Under the pieces are notes generated by a model that saw only the letters and a program-made list of their open reading frames with translations, did no database searches and was not told where the DNA came from. 60,006 nucleotides of DNA from Bdellovibrio sp. GTDB lineage: Bacteria > Bdellovibrionota > Bacteriovoracia > Bacteriovoracales > Bacteriovoracaceae. The stretch covers positions 1 to 60,006 of the forward strand of contig JACPIU010000041.1 in assembly GCA_016187935.1 (NCBI GenBank), written 5' to 3'. Numbering within the stretch: position 1 is the first letter of the stretch; the number at the start of each line of letters is the position of its first letter. A program made the position numbers and the translations under genes. Shown piece after piece: positions 16,289 through 24,579 of the stretch.

Positions 16289-18012
16289 AAAGTGACATTC
16301 GGCTCAAGCTCTTTTGTATTTCATTTTGCATGATTGGTCTTACCTTGTTTGGGGTGAAATTTCATGTCAATAGAACATTTGAGAAGGCCATTGATAATCA
16401 AGCAGAAGAAGAACTAAGCCGCATCCTTCGAATCTTCAAAAATAATTTGCTGTTGTTGCAACAGGATTTTCCGGAAATATCATCGCATGCTTTGGCGCAT
16501 CGCCTTGCGGGAGGTTCATCCGATCTTAGAGTCACTATTCTTGCCCAGGATGGGAATATCCTTGGCGATTCTTCCTTTAGTCTGCAGAGTTCACTTCCAA
16601 AAGAGAATCACCGGCATCGCCGTGAAGTGATGGGTGCTTTGCTCAATGGAAAAGGAATAGCGAAGCGGGTTGATCACACTTACAAAGTGGATTTTATGTA
16701 CATGGCAACGCCTTTTTCTGATAAGAAAGGTGATCAAAAAATTCTTCGTGTCGCCATGCCGATAGATGGATTGGTTGCGCTTCATGCTGATATCCATTTT
16801 TCAACTATGACGGTTGGACTTTTTGCGCTGATTATTACAGGAGGGATCATTGCCCTGACTTTCCATTATATGTTTAATCCCATGTGGAAAATATTATCTT
16901 CCCGTGGCCAAAAATCTCTTCTTTTGCCCCGTAGTAATATAAGTTCTGGCAATCTTGCCGAGCGATTGGAATCGGCCACCAAGGAACTCAAAGAGGAGAG
17001 CGATCTCTTAAACGCTGTTTTGAGTGATATTGACAATGGTGTTATCGCTATCGATACGGATGACAAAATCACTCTTTGTAACCAGGCCGCCCGCGATATT
17101 CTTGACTGCCAAGACTGTGTTCCCATAGAAAAAGGTTTAATCTCCCCATCTTCGCATCCATGCATTCGAAAAGTTATTGATTGCGGTAAAAAAGAAGATA
17201 AGGGGACAGATAGAGAATTAATCCTAGATTCAGGAAAAGTGATCTCAATTAAGGCGGGATATTTGGGGGCATCGAACAGCAGGGGTATGGTCTTCGTTAT
17301 TCATGACGTGACAGAAGTGCGACAACTGGAAAGTATGCGTAAGAATTTAATCGCTAACGTATCCCATGAATTACGAACCCCCTTAAGTACGATGCGCTCG
17401 AGTGCGGAAATTCTTCTGGCAGGGGCCTTAAGTGATCCTGAGCAAACCAAACGCTTTGTTACCGCAATTATGCGCAATATCACATTGCTGTCTGGAATTG
17501 TCGAGGATCTTTTGGATTTATCCAGTATCGATGCCGGAGAATATCAACTCGAACTGCAAACGATTTCTGTATTGGTTGCCGGATATCGTGCTTTCGAACA
17601 CGTTGGCATTGCTGCAAAAAATAAGTCAATGGTACTTGAGATACAAATCCCGGAGGGGACTGAAATTCTTGCTGATGAGCAGGCCTTTGATCAAGTGCTC
17701 TTTAATCTCATGACCAATGCCGTGAAATATACTCCGGAAAATGGTCATATTAAGTTACAGGCGCGCTTAGAGGGGGACATGGTCAGAATAGAAGTCGTTG
17801 ATAATGGCCCGGGTATAGCACCCGAATTTCGTCTCAAAATTTTCGAGCGTTTTTTTCGCGTGGACGCGGCACGCTCGCGAGATTCTGGAGGGACAGGTCT
17901 TGGTCTTGCGATTGTTAAGGATTTAGTGGAGAAAATGAACGGAAAAGTATGGGTAGAATGCCCTGAACCTTCTGGATCGAGTTTTTGTATGACCTTTCCC
18001 CGGGCGGTCTAA
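16285..18012 (+). CDS. PhoR-like membrane sensor histidine kinase
   Basis: A 575-residue kinase with TM1 at about residues 8-24, a periplasmic sensor domain (25-170), TM2 at about 173-197, a HAMP-like linker, a PAS-type domain (about 235-340), HisKA with NVSHELRTPLSTMR (phospho-accepting H361) and a HATPase domain with the N box NLMTNAVKYTPENG, DNGPGI and GTGLGLAIVKDL. It appears to start with TTG, overlapping the regulator stop by 4 bases. The periplasmic domain has no heme motif or recognised ligand fold, so the signal is unknown. It is followed by a diheme cytochrome that may share its function or its signal. Confidence 0.93.
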   Translation: MKSDIRLKLFCISFCMIGLTLFGVKFHVNRTFEKAIDNQAEEELSRILRIFKNNLLLLQQDFPEISSHALAHRLAGGSSDLRVTILAQDGNILGDSSFSLQSSLPKENHRHRREVMGALLNGKGIAKRVDHTYKVDFMYMATPFSDKKGDQKILRVAMPIDGLVALHADIHFSTMTVGLFALIITGGIIALTFHYMFNPMWKILSSRGQKSLLLPRSNISSGNLAERLESATKELKEESDLLNAVLSDIDNGVIAIDTDDKITLCNQAARDILDCQDCVPIEKGLISPSSHPCIRKVIDCGKKEDKGTDRELILDSGKVISIKAGYLGASNSRGMVFVIHDVTEVRQLESMRKNLIANVSHELRTPLSTMRSSAEILLAGALSDPEQTKRFVTAIMRNITLLSGIVEDLLDLSSIDAGEYQLELQTISVLVAGYRAFEHVGIAAKNKSMVLEIQIPEGTEILADEQAFDQVLFNLMTNAVKYTPENGHIKLQARLEGDMVRIEVVDNGPGIAPEFRLKIFERFFRVDAARSRDSGGTGLGLAIVKDLVEKMNGKVWVECPEPSGSSFCMTFPRAV

Positions 18013-18038
18013 GTCTAATTTCTAGGGAGTGCACAGTG

Positions 18039-18560
18039 ATGTTTTATTTCTATTTAATTGTATTTTTATGGAGTGGAACGACTTTTTCAGATGACACCAA
18101 GTTCAGTACCCATCTTCAAGCAAAATTCCATGTCAAGGCCTGTACCAATTGTCATGACTTTTTCGTCAAGAAGCGTCCTGAACCAATATTGACTATCCAT
18201 AAGGATGTCACACCAGATATGTGCGTTACTTGTCATGACAAAGAAGTCACCGGATTTAAGGATGAAGATGAGTGGTTTGCCAGACCGGGTATATATACTT
18301 CTGGTATGAACTCAAAAAAAACTTGTGAGACGATGAAGAAGGATATCAATGCCAAGTTTAAGAATGACTCGCTGGTGGCACGCCAACTTGAAAAACATCT
18401 CTTCGAAGACCCACGCGTATTGTGGTCGATCGAAGGTGCTACTTCGAATAGTGGCAAATTGCCCGATGGTAAAAAACAAGTCAATCTGGTCAAGGGTGGT
18501 CTGGAGGAATGGAAAAAGCAAGTCAATGCCTGGATAAAAGGCGGGATGAAGTGTAATTAG
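18039..18560 (+). CDS. Periplasmic diheme c-type cytochrome
   Basis: The ATG at 18039, preceded by GGGAG, gives 173 residues with a short signal peptide ending near TTFS; a longer frame overlapping the kinase gene is less likely. Two CXXCH motifs, CTNCH and CVTCH, lie in the first half with other histidines that can serve as distal ligands (HLQAKFH). The second half is helical and lysine-rich and ends GGMKCN, with no further heme motif. It is 26 bases after the kinase gene and probably in the same operon. It could shuttle electrons between the inner membrane and the cytochrome-porins; that is inferred from location only. Confidence 0.85.
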   Translation: MFYFYLIVFLWSGTTFSDDTKFSTHLQAKFHVKACTNCHDFFVKKRPEPILTIHKDVTPDMCVTCHDKEVTGFKDEDEWFARPGIYTSGMNSKKTCETMKKDINAKFKNDSLVARQLEKHLFEDPRVLWSIEGATSNSGKLPDGKKQVNLVKGGLEEWKKQVNAWIKGGMKCN

Positions 18561-18584
18561 GGCCTATCCCAAAACCCTCAGATG

Positions 18585-18604
18585 CCCTTAGTCGCCCCTA
18601 AGGG
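18585..18604. terminator. Hairpin shared by convergent genes
   Basis: CCCTTAG (18585-18591) and CTAAGGG (18598-18604) form a 7-bp stem that includes the stop codon of the minus-strand GH5 gene. There is no T-run, so it is at best a weak two-way terminator between the diheme cytochrome and the GH5 gene. Confidence 0.3.
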
Positions 18605-19943
18605 TAATTTCCTCAACTGAACCTGTCTGCGACCAAATCAAAAGTCTTCCTGCTTCTTTTTCAAATCGGCAATCGTGACAATTTACCTGATAACCATGAG
18701 GGAAAATGCGAGGAGGAATTGCCAAGATACTCGGCGCCTGGATGGCAGAATCAGGGATATAACGGACACGAAATTCTTTTTTCTTGTGGTCGAAAGCGTA
18801 GGAGTGCAACGTTCCTGCGATTCTCTCAGGATAAGGTCGCACTAAGGCCCTCATCAATTCGGTCTTCTCGCTTCCGTCTGCGTGAAGCATTCCGTACCAC
18901 TCATCTTTAGCATAATTCCAGTACATGGAGCCGGCACCTACGGCACCGATGGCCTCATACTGGACATCCATGTAGTCAAAGATTCCGGGGTTAGCGGGCT
19001 GGCCGCCGTACTCACCAATCCAAAGGGCGGCCCCTAACTTTTGCGCCTCTTGCGAGAGAATTACGGCATGTCTCAATAATTTTTTTCGATGGGAAGCTTT
19101 GAAAGCGCCGCCGCTTTCCGCCTTAATATCATAGGAATGGGGAGAGTAAACTACATTTTCATAGCGCTTCGGTGTGAGCTTGGTGGAGAAACCAAAGTTT
19201 CGACTGGAGGCCGGTTCCAGAAATACCAACCATTCAGGGGATTCGGAACGAACAGCGAGAATGATCTGATCATAAAACGGTTCTAGTTTTTTCTTCTCAA
19301 AAGAAAAAACATTATACCAAAACGGTTCGTTCATGGGATCAAAACCCACAATCGCCGGATGATGGGCCAACTTTTGCGCCACCACTCGCCAGGCCAGGAT
19401 CATGTGATCTCGTAACGTCTCGTCTCTGCCCCAGAAACCTGCAAGACAGTGGGCCACAGGCAAGGTGAGATAATTTAAAAACCAAGGTTTTATTGGTCTA
19501 AAGATTTGGTACCATCGCTCATGACAGGTCCAAGCTGGTGCACCGTCGCCGTTTCCTGAGGCAAATCCTACCCCATAAATATCCTGATGCATGTCGAGGA
19601 TTACTGATAGGCCGGCTTCATGCGCCCAGTCCATTCGTCGTTTGAGTTCATCCAGGTAAACGTAATCAATGACTCCGCGGGCGGGTTCTATCGCCGCCCA
19701 GGAAATTAAGAAGCGCACTGAGTTCATTCCCCAGTCACTCCGCACACGCTGATAGTCAGGAAGTTGGTGGTAATCAAAATAGGGGGCCTGCTTATGATAT
19801 TCGGAGAGATTGACTCCACGAAAAATAACCGAACGTCCTTCGTTGTCGCGAATAAATCCGTCTCGCACCACAAAAGACTCTGCCATAAGGACAGTCGCGG
19901 CAAAGAAAAGGAAAAAAGCGAAAGTGACTTGTTTGAGAATCAC
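18588..19943 (-). CDS. Secreted GH5 glycoside hydrolase, endoglycoceramidase-like
   Basis: The 451-residue product has a signal peptide (ends near LMAES) and a GH5 TIM barrel. FRGVNLSEY near the N-terminus, VILDMHQDIYG, then DGAPAW form the pattern of endoglycoceramidases. The acid/base glutamate is E206 in DPMNEPFW and the nucleophile is E311 in WIGEYGG. A small beta domain follows (about 370-451), as in known members. Such enzymes release the glycan from glycosphingolipids; those substrates are mostly eukaryotic, so either a host or dietary lipid or an unusual bacterial glycolipid is implied. The start is GTG, overlapping the stop of the PAP2 phosphatase gene by 3-4 bases, so both are made together. 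Confidence 0.87.
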   Translation of the reverse strand: MILKQVTFAFFLFFAATVLMAESFVVRDGFIRDNEGRSVIFRGVNLSEYHKQAPYFDYHQLPDYQRVRSDWGMNSVRFLISWAAIEPARGVIDYVYLDELKRRMDWAHEAGLSVILDMHQDIYGVGFASGNGDGAPAWTCHERWYQIFRPIKPWFLNYLTLPVAHCLAGFWGRDETLRDHMILAWRVVAQKLAHHPAIVGFDPMNEPFWYNVFSFEKKKLEPFYDQIILAVRSESPEWLVFLEPASSRNFGFSTKLTPKRYENVVYSPHSYDIKAESGGAFKASHRKKLLRHAVILSQEAQKLGAALWIGEYGGQPANPGIFDYMDVQYEAIGAVGAGSMYWNYAKDEWYGMLHADGSEKTELMRALVRPYPERIAGTLHSYAFDHKKKEFRVRYIPDSAIQAPSILAIPPRIFPHGYQVNCHDCRFEKEAGRLLIWSQTGSVEEITLRGD

Positions 19944-20617
19944 AGGTCCTCTAATTTTTTCAAAAATTCAGGCGAAGAAAACAAACGATGGCTGAGCGCA
20001 TCCCCCAATTTTTTCCCGGCCACAATGTCTGAGGGATGGTGTACGCCGCCCAAGATTCGATTCATGGCGACTTCGTCACCCCTTTGCATAAAAAGCTCCG
20101 CTCTTTCAGGGAATTTACGCGCCAATACCCGGGCATAGATTCGCGCTACTGTCGTATGGCCACTTGGGTAAGCATAGCTATCAGATTTTTTTATACAGGG
20201 AACAATCGCCGGATTGCTGTCGTAGGGACGTGGGCGTTTAAACAGTTGCTTGCCCACAGTCGAGTGAATTCCGGCCTTGAGAAAATGATAAAAAAGGAAA
20301 AAGTTCAAGCGCTTAACTTCCTTGGCCGTAAGGGGGCCATTTTCACCCCCAAAAAAATTCTTTAAGCTGACTTTGACTTCCTTTGCGGCGGCCTCACATT
20401 GTTCCGGCGTTCGATGCTCCTGAAGATACAGTAATACAGCGAAATCGTTTATTTCTTCCGGTGATCCCTTGGCCGGATAAGGCCCTAGAAATTGCTTAAG
20501 GTGACAAAGTATCCCGTGATGGTGGCCTTGATCCGCGGCCAGAGTGTTCTGAACGAACGCAACGTTCATAACCATCAGGCATGCTAGAGCGAGGTTGCTA
20601 GCTTTAAATTTTGTCAT
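19940..20617 (-). CDS. Secreted PAP2-family acid phosphatase
   Basis: Start at 20617, where AAGGAG is well placed; the product is 225 residues with a signal peptide ending near TLAAD. It carries the class A phosphatase signature in three parts: KQLFKRPRP, SYAYPSGHTT and NRILGGVHHPSDIVAG. The usual Ser of the third motif (S-R-x5-H-x3-D) is Asn here, which is seen in some family members. It should remove phosphate from small organic phosphates or lipid phosphates in the periplasm or outside. It is coupled to the GH5 gene, which suggests joint turnover of a phosphorylated or glycosylated lipid, an inference from the overlap only. Confidence 0.88.
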   Translation of the reverse strand: MTKFKASNLALACLMVMNVAFVQNTLAADQGHHHGILCHLKQFLGPYPAKGSPEEINDFAVLLYLQEHRTPEQCEAAAKEVKVSLKNFFGGENGPLTAKEVKRLNFFLFYHFLKAGIHSTVGKQLFKRPRPYDSNPAIVPCIKKSDSYAYPSGHTTVARIYARVLARKFPERAELFMQRGDEVAMNRILGGVHHPSDIVAGKKLGDALSHRLFSSPEFLKKLEDL

Positions 20618-20700
20618 TGGATTCTCCTTAGTAGATCGGTCGACCATTTATGATAGCATCGAACCGTGAGAGGTCAACCAATTAAAACGGTCGGTCTATT

Positions 20701-20823
20701 TTGAGAAGCGTTCTTTGCCATCTTTGCGAGGGTTTGGAACTTAATCTGGTCAATCTCGGCCAAGCTTATTTCAAATGTTGCCGTGACAGTGTCGCTACTT
20801 GGGCGAACAAATTCGATGGTTGA
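20701..20823 (+). CDS. Possible 40-residue cysteine-motif microprotein
   Basis: Between the PAP2 gene and the SGNH-like gene there is a short open frame from TTG (20701) to TGA (20823). The translation reads like protein and has CHLC near the N-terminus and KCC after LGQAYF, a spacing that could hold zinc. There is no good ribosome binding site and the start codon is weak, so it may be a remnant or chance frame. If it is not coding, the 276 bases between 20618 and 20893 hold nothing else that I can see. Confidence 0.25.
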   Translation: MRSVLCHLCEGLELNLVNLGQAYFKCCRDSVATWANKFDG

Positions 20824-20893
20824 TTGGGGTGAGATATTTAAGCATCTTGAGAGGGTCTACCAAGAATTCTTCTGCTCTGCTAGTATTTTGGCT

Positions 20894-21673
20894 ATGAGAA
20901 ATATATGTCTGCATATTGTGCTGATGTTTTTGCATAGTGGTTTTTTTTATTTGGCGGTGGCCGGTGATTTCAAGCAAGGAACTTTAGGTCCAAAAAGCAA
21001 GGCCATTTTTCTCCATCACAGTACAGGCGAAGTAATTTGGAACGGTGGGGTGGGAGAGTGGTTCAAGAAGTACAATCAATCCCATGGTACAGAATACGTG
21101 ATCGAAGAACGGGCCTTTCCTTCAGGTGATCCCTATCCATGGGAGAACTATCCTTACGATTACTGGAATATCTGGGTAAAAAATGCCGGAACGGCTCCCT
21201 ATAAAAACGAACCGACTCTAGAGATTCTCAGCAAGAATTATGAAATGATTGTTTGGAAACATTGTTTTCCGGTGAGCAATATTGAAATTGGGAAAGGGAC
21301 CCCCAATGTTGCCGGAAGCGAAAAAACGCTGGAGAATTATAAGCTTCAATATACCGCTTTGAAAAAAAAGATGCATTCCTTTCCTAATACGCGCTTTTTA
21401 GTTTGGACCGCCTCGGCCTTGGTTTCTGGCGAAACCTCCAAGGAGGAAGCTGCGCGAGCGCAGTCGTTTGTGACGTGGGTGAAAAAAGAATGGGACGAAC
21501 CGCGTGATAATATTTTTGTGTGGGATTTTTGGGGATTGGAAACGGAAGGCGGATTATTCTTATCTGCTAAGAATGCCAAGGACGATTCCCATCCCAATGA
21601 CGCCTTTGGTCGCAAAGCCGCTCCTTTGTTCGCTCAACGCTTGGTGGATATCATTGAGGGAAAGGGAGACTAA
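20894..21673 (+). CDS. Exported SGNH-hydrolase-like conserved protein
   Basis: The ATG at 20894 gives 259 residues starting with a signal peptide (MRNICLHIVLMFLHSGFF, cleaved near AVAG). The first strand reads AIFLHHSTGEVIW, followed by ENYPYDYWNIWV, IVWKHCFPVSNIE, a central TRFLVWTASAL and a late DDSHPN. The strand-plus-Ser start and the closing D-x-x-H resemble the catalytic blocks of SGNH/GDSL hydrolases, but the classical G-D-S is not present, so enzymatic type is uncertain. I recall similar conserved proteins of unknown function. The ribosome binding site is weak. It is monocistronic between the PAP2 gene and a small secreted protein. Confidence 0.65.
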   Translation: MRNICLHIVLMFLHSGFFYLAVAGDFKQGTLGPKSKAIFLHHSTGEVIWNGGVGEWFKKYNQSHGTEYVIEERAFPSGDPYPWENYPYDYWNIWVKNAGTAPYKNEPTLEILSKNYEMIVWKHCFPVSNIEIGKGTPNVAGSEKTLENYKLQYTALKKKMHSFPNTRFLVWTASALVSGETSKEEAARAQSFVTWVKKEWDEPRDNIFVWDFWGLETEGGLFLSAKNAKDDSHPNDAFGRKAAPLFAQRLVDIIEGKGD

Positions 21674-21789
21674 GCCTATACTTAGTCACTCTGATTTCTG
21701 ACAAAATACTTCAAAATAATTACTGACATCTCTTTCTTCTCTGCATGATAATGCCGTGCCAAAAGCCAATTATATGAGAGGAGACATGC

Positions 21790-22173
21790 ATGCATATTTT
21801 CAAAATCGTTTTCTTCGTTTGTTTATTTCTCAATACCTTAGTTGCGGCGGAAGGGCCTGTCTGTCGTAGTGTTGATGGAGAAATGGGTTGGGTTTTGACT
21901 GATGGAAGATTTCGGCCGGATAGAAACTGTGCAGAGAAGGAAGTCGTTTGCGCCGCGATCGGTTCCAGGTCAGAAGGATGGTACGCCCGCGAAGACATTC
22001 CCATGTATGAATATCAAAATGGCACTCGGCCTTTAAGATGTGATTCTGAATACGGCAGAGAACTTCTGCAACTTACCTATCGTCATTATTTCTGCAAAGA
22101 TGAATATGTCTATGACGCTGATTATGAATTATTAGAATATCATCAGGATTGTCAGTTCCCGAAATATGAATGA
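21790..22173 (+). CDS. Small secreted cysteine-containing protein
   Basis: A 127-residue product with a clear signal peptide (MHIFKIVFFVCLFLNTLVA, cleaved after AA) and six cysteines in the mature part (near CRSV, NCAEK, VVCAA, RCDSE, YFCKD and DCQF), so disulfides are likely. Many Y, E and D residues. AGGAGA precedes the ATG. I do not recognise the family. The last codons overlap the start of the EcsC-family gene by 8 bases, which suggests co-expression. Confidence 0.75.
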   Translation: MHIFKIVFFVCLFLNTLVAAEGPVCRSVDGEMGWVLTDGRFRPDRNCAEKEVVCAAIGSRSEGWYAREDIPMYEYQNGTRPLRCDSEYGRELLQLTYRHYFCKDEYVYDADYELLEYHQDCQFPKYE

Positions 22174-22966
22174 GCTAACTGAAGAGGATCTTCGAGAACT
22201 TGAAATTGCCGTCAAACTGTTAGAAAGTCCTGGCATAGCTGCTAAAATCACCAGCGTTATTGGGACTCCTCTTGAAAAAGGTTACGAACTGCTTCCTCAC
22301 GGATGGCAAACCGTCATCCATAATATGACTCTTGCCTCTCTTAATTCAACGCTTAAGCTTGCCATTTTAACTATGCGTGAGAGCGAAATCAAAACGGCCC
22401 AAAATGGATTGCATAAATTTGCCGTAGGGTTGACTGGTGCCATTGGCGGTTTTTTTGGACTACCTGCCTTGGCGATTGAGTTGCCGACTTCCACAACAAT
22501 TATGCTCCGATCGATTATGGATATTGCTCGTGAACATGGTGAAAAAATTTCTGATGCGCAAACCAAAATTGCCTGTTTGGAAGTCTTTGCTTTTGGGGGG
22601 AAAAGTGAAAGTGATGATGCTGCCGAATCAGGCTATTTTGCCACCAGAGCATTCCTGGCAAAGAGTGTCTCTGAAGCGACAGCTTACATCGCCCAAAAAG
22701 GCACAATGAAAGAAGTTGCACCAAGCTTGATAAGATTCACCGTCAAGGTGGCCCAAAGATTTGGATTGGCGATTTCACAAAAGGCCGCGGCCCAGGCCAT
22801 ACCCCTGATTGGAGCGGCGGGTGGATCAATGATTAATGTGTTGTTCATCAAGCATTTTCAAGATATGGCCAAAGGGCATTTTATTGTCAGGAAACTAGAA
22901 AAAAAATATAATTCACAGATTGTGCAAGACAAATATGTGATGCTGAAAAAGCAGTTTTCTGTATAA
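22166..22966 (+). CDS. EcsC-family protein
   Basis: A 266-residue protein with the EcsC domain: an N-terminal helical part, a Gly/Ala-rich hydrophobic core at about residues 85-115 (GLTGAIGGFFGLPALAIELP) and a second hydrophobic stretch near 205-230 (AIPLIGAAGGSMINVLF). The family takes its name from a Bacillus gene next to an ABC transporter; its biochemical role is not established. The start overlaps the upstream small secreted-protein gene by 8 bases. It converges with the TldD gene, with one base between the stops. Confidence 0.85.
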   Translation: MNELTEEDLRELEIAVKLLESPGIAAKITSVIGTPLEKGYELLPHGWQTVIHNMTLASLNSTLKLAILTMRESEIKTAQNGLHKFAVGLTGAIGGFFGLPALAIELPTSTTIMLRSIMDIAREHGEKISDAQTKIACLEVFAFGGKSESDDAAESGYFATRAFLAKSVSEATAYIAQKGTMKEVAPSLIRFTVKVAQRFGLAISQKAAAQAIPLIGAAGGSMINVLFIKHFQDMAKGHFIVRKLEKKYNSQIVQDKYVMLKKQFSV

Positions 22967-22967
22967 A

Positions 22968-24578
22968 TCATCCGCAGTTAATATCTTCCCAGAGGATATA
23001 GGGGCCACCGCAACCGGCGTCGACTCCTTCTTTATGATATTTCCCACACCCACCAAACTTTACTTCGGGAACTCGTTGATCATTCACGGTATTGCTTTTG
23101 GCCACAATTTTATCCAGCATGGAAAAAACTGGGTCGGATAGTTCGACATGTCCTCCACTGGGTCCTAAAAAAAGTTTGCCTGTCATTCTGCCATCAATGA
23201 TCTCCTCGAAATAGGCCGCTCCGGCCGTGAGACTCCCGCCTTTTGGATCTTCCATACCTCCGTGGGACCATCTTGCAAGATAACCCTTTTTCACCATCCC
23301 GATGAGTTCTTCTAAAGTTGAATCACCAGGAGTGAAATAGGTATTAGTTTGCCTTGTCATGAGTGGGCGACGCCAGCTTTCACGTTTGCCATTGGCGGTG
23401 CGGGGAACTCTGAGCAATGTGGAGGCGGTTAAATCAGTCATGGGGGGAGAGAGCATTCCCTTATCCAGAATGACTTGCAATCGGGCGAGCTCTCCTTCAT
23501 GATCAAAAAAATACGATCCATTAGTACCAAAAGAATGTCGATCCATCGTGAACATATTCGGATGATTCACAATGCTCGCCTTATCATTACCAACTTTTTG
23601 TCTTTGCTTATGCAAATTCTCGGCAATACTTCGTCCTTTCATCCAGGTATCTCCTTCCTGAGTATGGCCAAAGGCCTCGTGGGCAATGACACCTGTGACA
23701 TCAGGGCCGGTAATAATCTGGTATCTTCCTGGGGGTAGGTGGGCGGCCTTGGTCAGGCGTACAGCATTTTGCGTAACTTCATTTATTTGCTCATCCCTGA
23801 ATCGAGTGATTTCCAATCCCCCCAGACCGCCGGAAATTCCACGCGTCGATTTTCCATTTTTGATAATTCCAGTGGCCGCGGCCAGAGATATGGGTAAGGT
23901 TTGAGACATATTTTTTTGTCGATCAACGAAGATGTGAGTCTTAAGTTCTTGTCGCATCATAACTCTTATTTCAACTAAATCCTGATAAGGGTCGTCTTGC
24001 ACGGCCTCTTGATTTTTTGCTTGAACATAGCTATGTGACAAATCAAGCAGCTTAGTTCGAAGCTCACCTGTGCGCTTTTTTAGGCCCGCTACTGTCGTAA
24101 GCGCAGGATTTTCTTCACACATCACTCCGAAATGGACCACGCTTTTGCTATTGAGGTCCTTGGGTAATTGTTCCAGGAAATCAGGCGACAATCCGCGGGC
24201 AATTTCTTGCGACCATGGAGCAGTCTTGTAGGCCTCTTGTTTGTATTTGTGGTTGCTGTCGAATTTTTTATCCAGTTCTGAGCGAAATTCGTGCGCCCAT
24301 TTCATGAGTGAGGTCTGATCTAATCGATTGGTACTTCGTTCAAAGTTGACTCCGTCAATAAAGGCACGCAGGACCATGCCACGATCAAGACTCTCTTGCG
24401 ACATTTCGGTTATGGCACAGACACTCATCTGCGTTTTTACTTCCTCAAGCCATGCAAAACAATACCAATTTTTCTCGCGGCCGGATTCTAAAATCTCTAC
24501 CAGCTTCGGCATAATGGCACGAATATCTGTTAAGTGTGATGGAAACTCAGCTCTGTTCCTTTGGATAGTATTTGCCAT
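22968..24578 (-). CDS. tldD: TldD-like metalloprotease subunit
   Basis: A 536-residue protein of the TldD/PmbA family. The metal-binding motif H-E-x-x-x-H is seen in VIAHEAFGHTQEGD (about residues 297-310), which marks the catalytic TldD-type subunit, as opposed to TldE. The C-terminal part with GGSLTAGAAYFEEI and the HVELSDPVFSMLDKI block is also family-like. TldD/TldE cleave peptides inside a closed chamber and are known from microcin maturation and CcdA degradation. An AGGAGA box precedes the ATG, and the TldE gene ends 1-2 bases upstream, so they form an operon. It is longer than the common 480 residues because of an N-terminal extension. Confidence 0.88.
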   Translation of the reverse strand: MANTIQRNRAEFPSHLTDIRAIMPKLVEILESGREKNWYCFAWLEEVKTQMSVCAITEMSQESLDRGMVLRAFIDGVNFERSTNRLDQTSLMKWAHEFRSELDKKFDSNHKYKQEAYKTAPWSQEIARGLSPDFLEQLPKDLNSKSVVHFGVMCEENPALTTVAGLKKRTGELRTKLLDLSHSYVQAKNQEAVQDDPYQDLVEIRVMMRQELKTHIFVDRQKNMSQTLPISLAAATGIIKNGKSTRGISGGLGGLEITRFRDEQINEVTQNAVRLTKAAHLPPGRYQIITGPDVTGVIAHEAFGHTQEGDTWMKGRSIAENLHKQRQKVGNDKASIVNHPNMFTMDRHSFGTNGSYFFDHEGELARLQVILDKGMLSPPMTDLTASTLLRVPRTANGKRESWRRPLMTRQTNTYFTPGDSTLEELIGMVKKGYLARWSHGGMEDPKGGSLTAGAAYFEEIIDGRMTGKLFLGPSGGHVELSDPVFSMLDKIVAKSNTVNDQRVPEVKFGGCGKYHKEGVDAGCGGPYILWEDINCG

Positions 24579-24579
24579 A

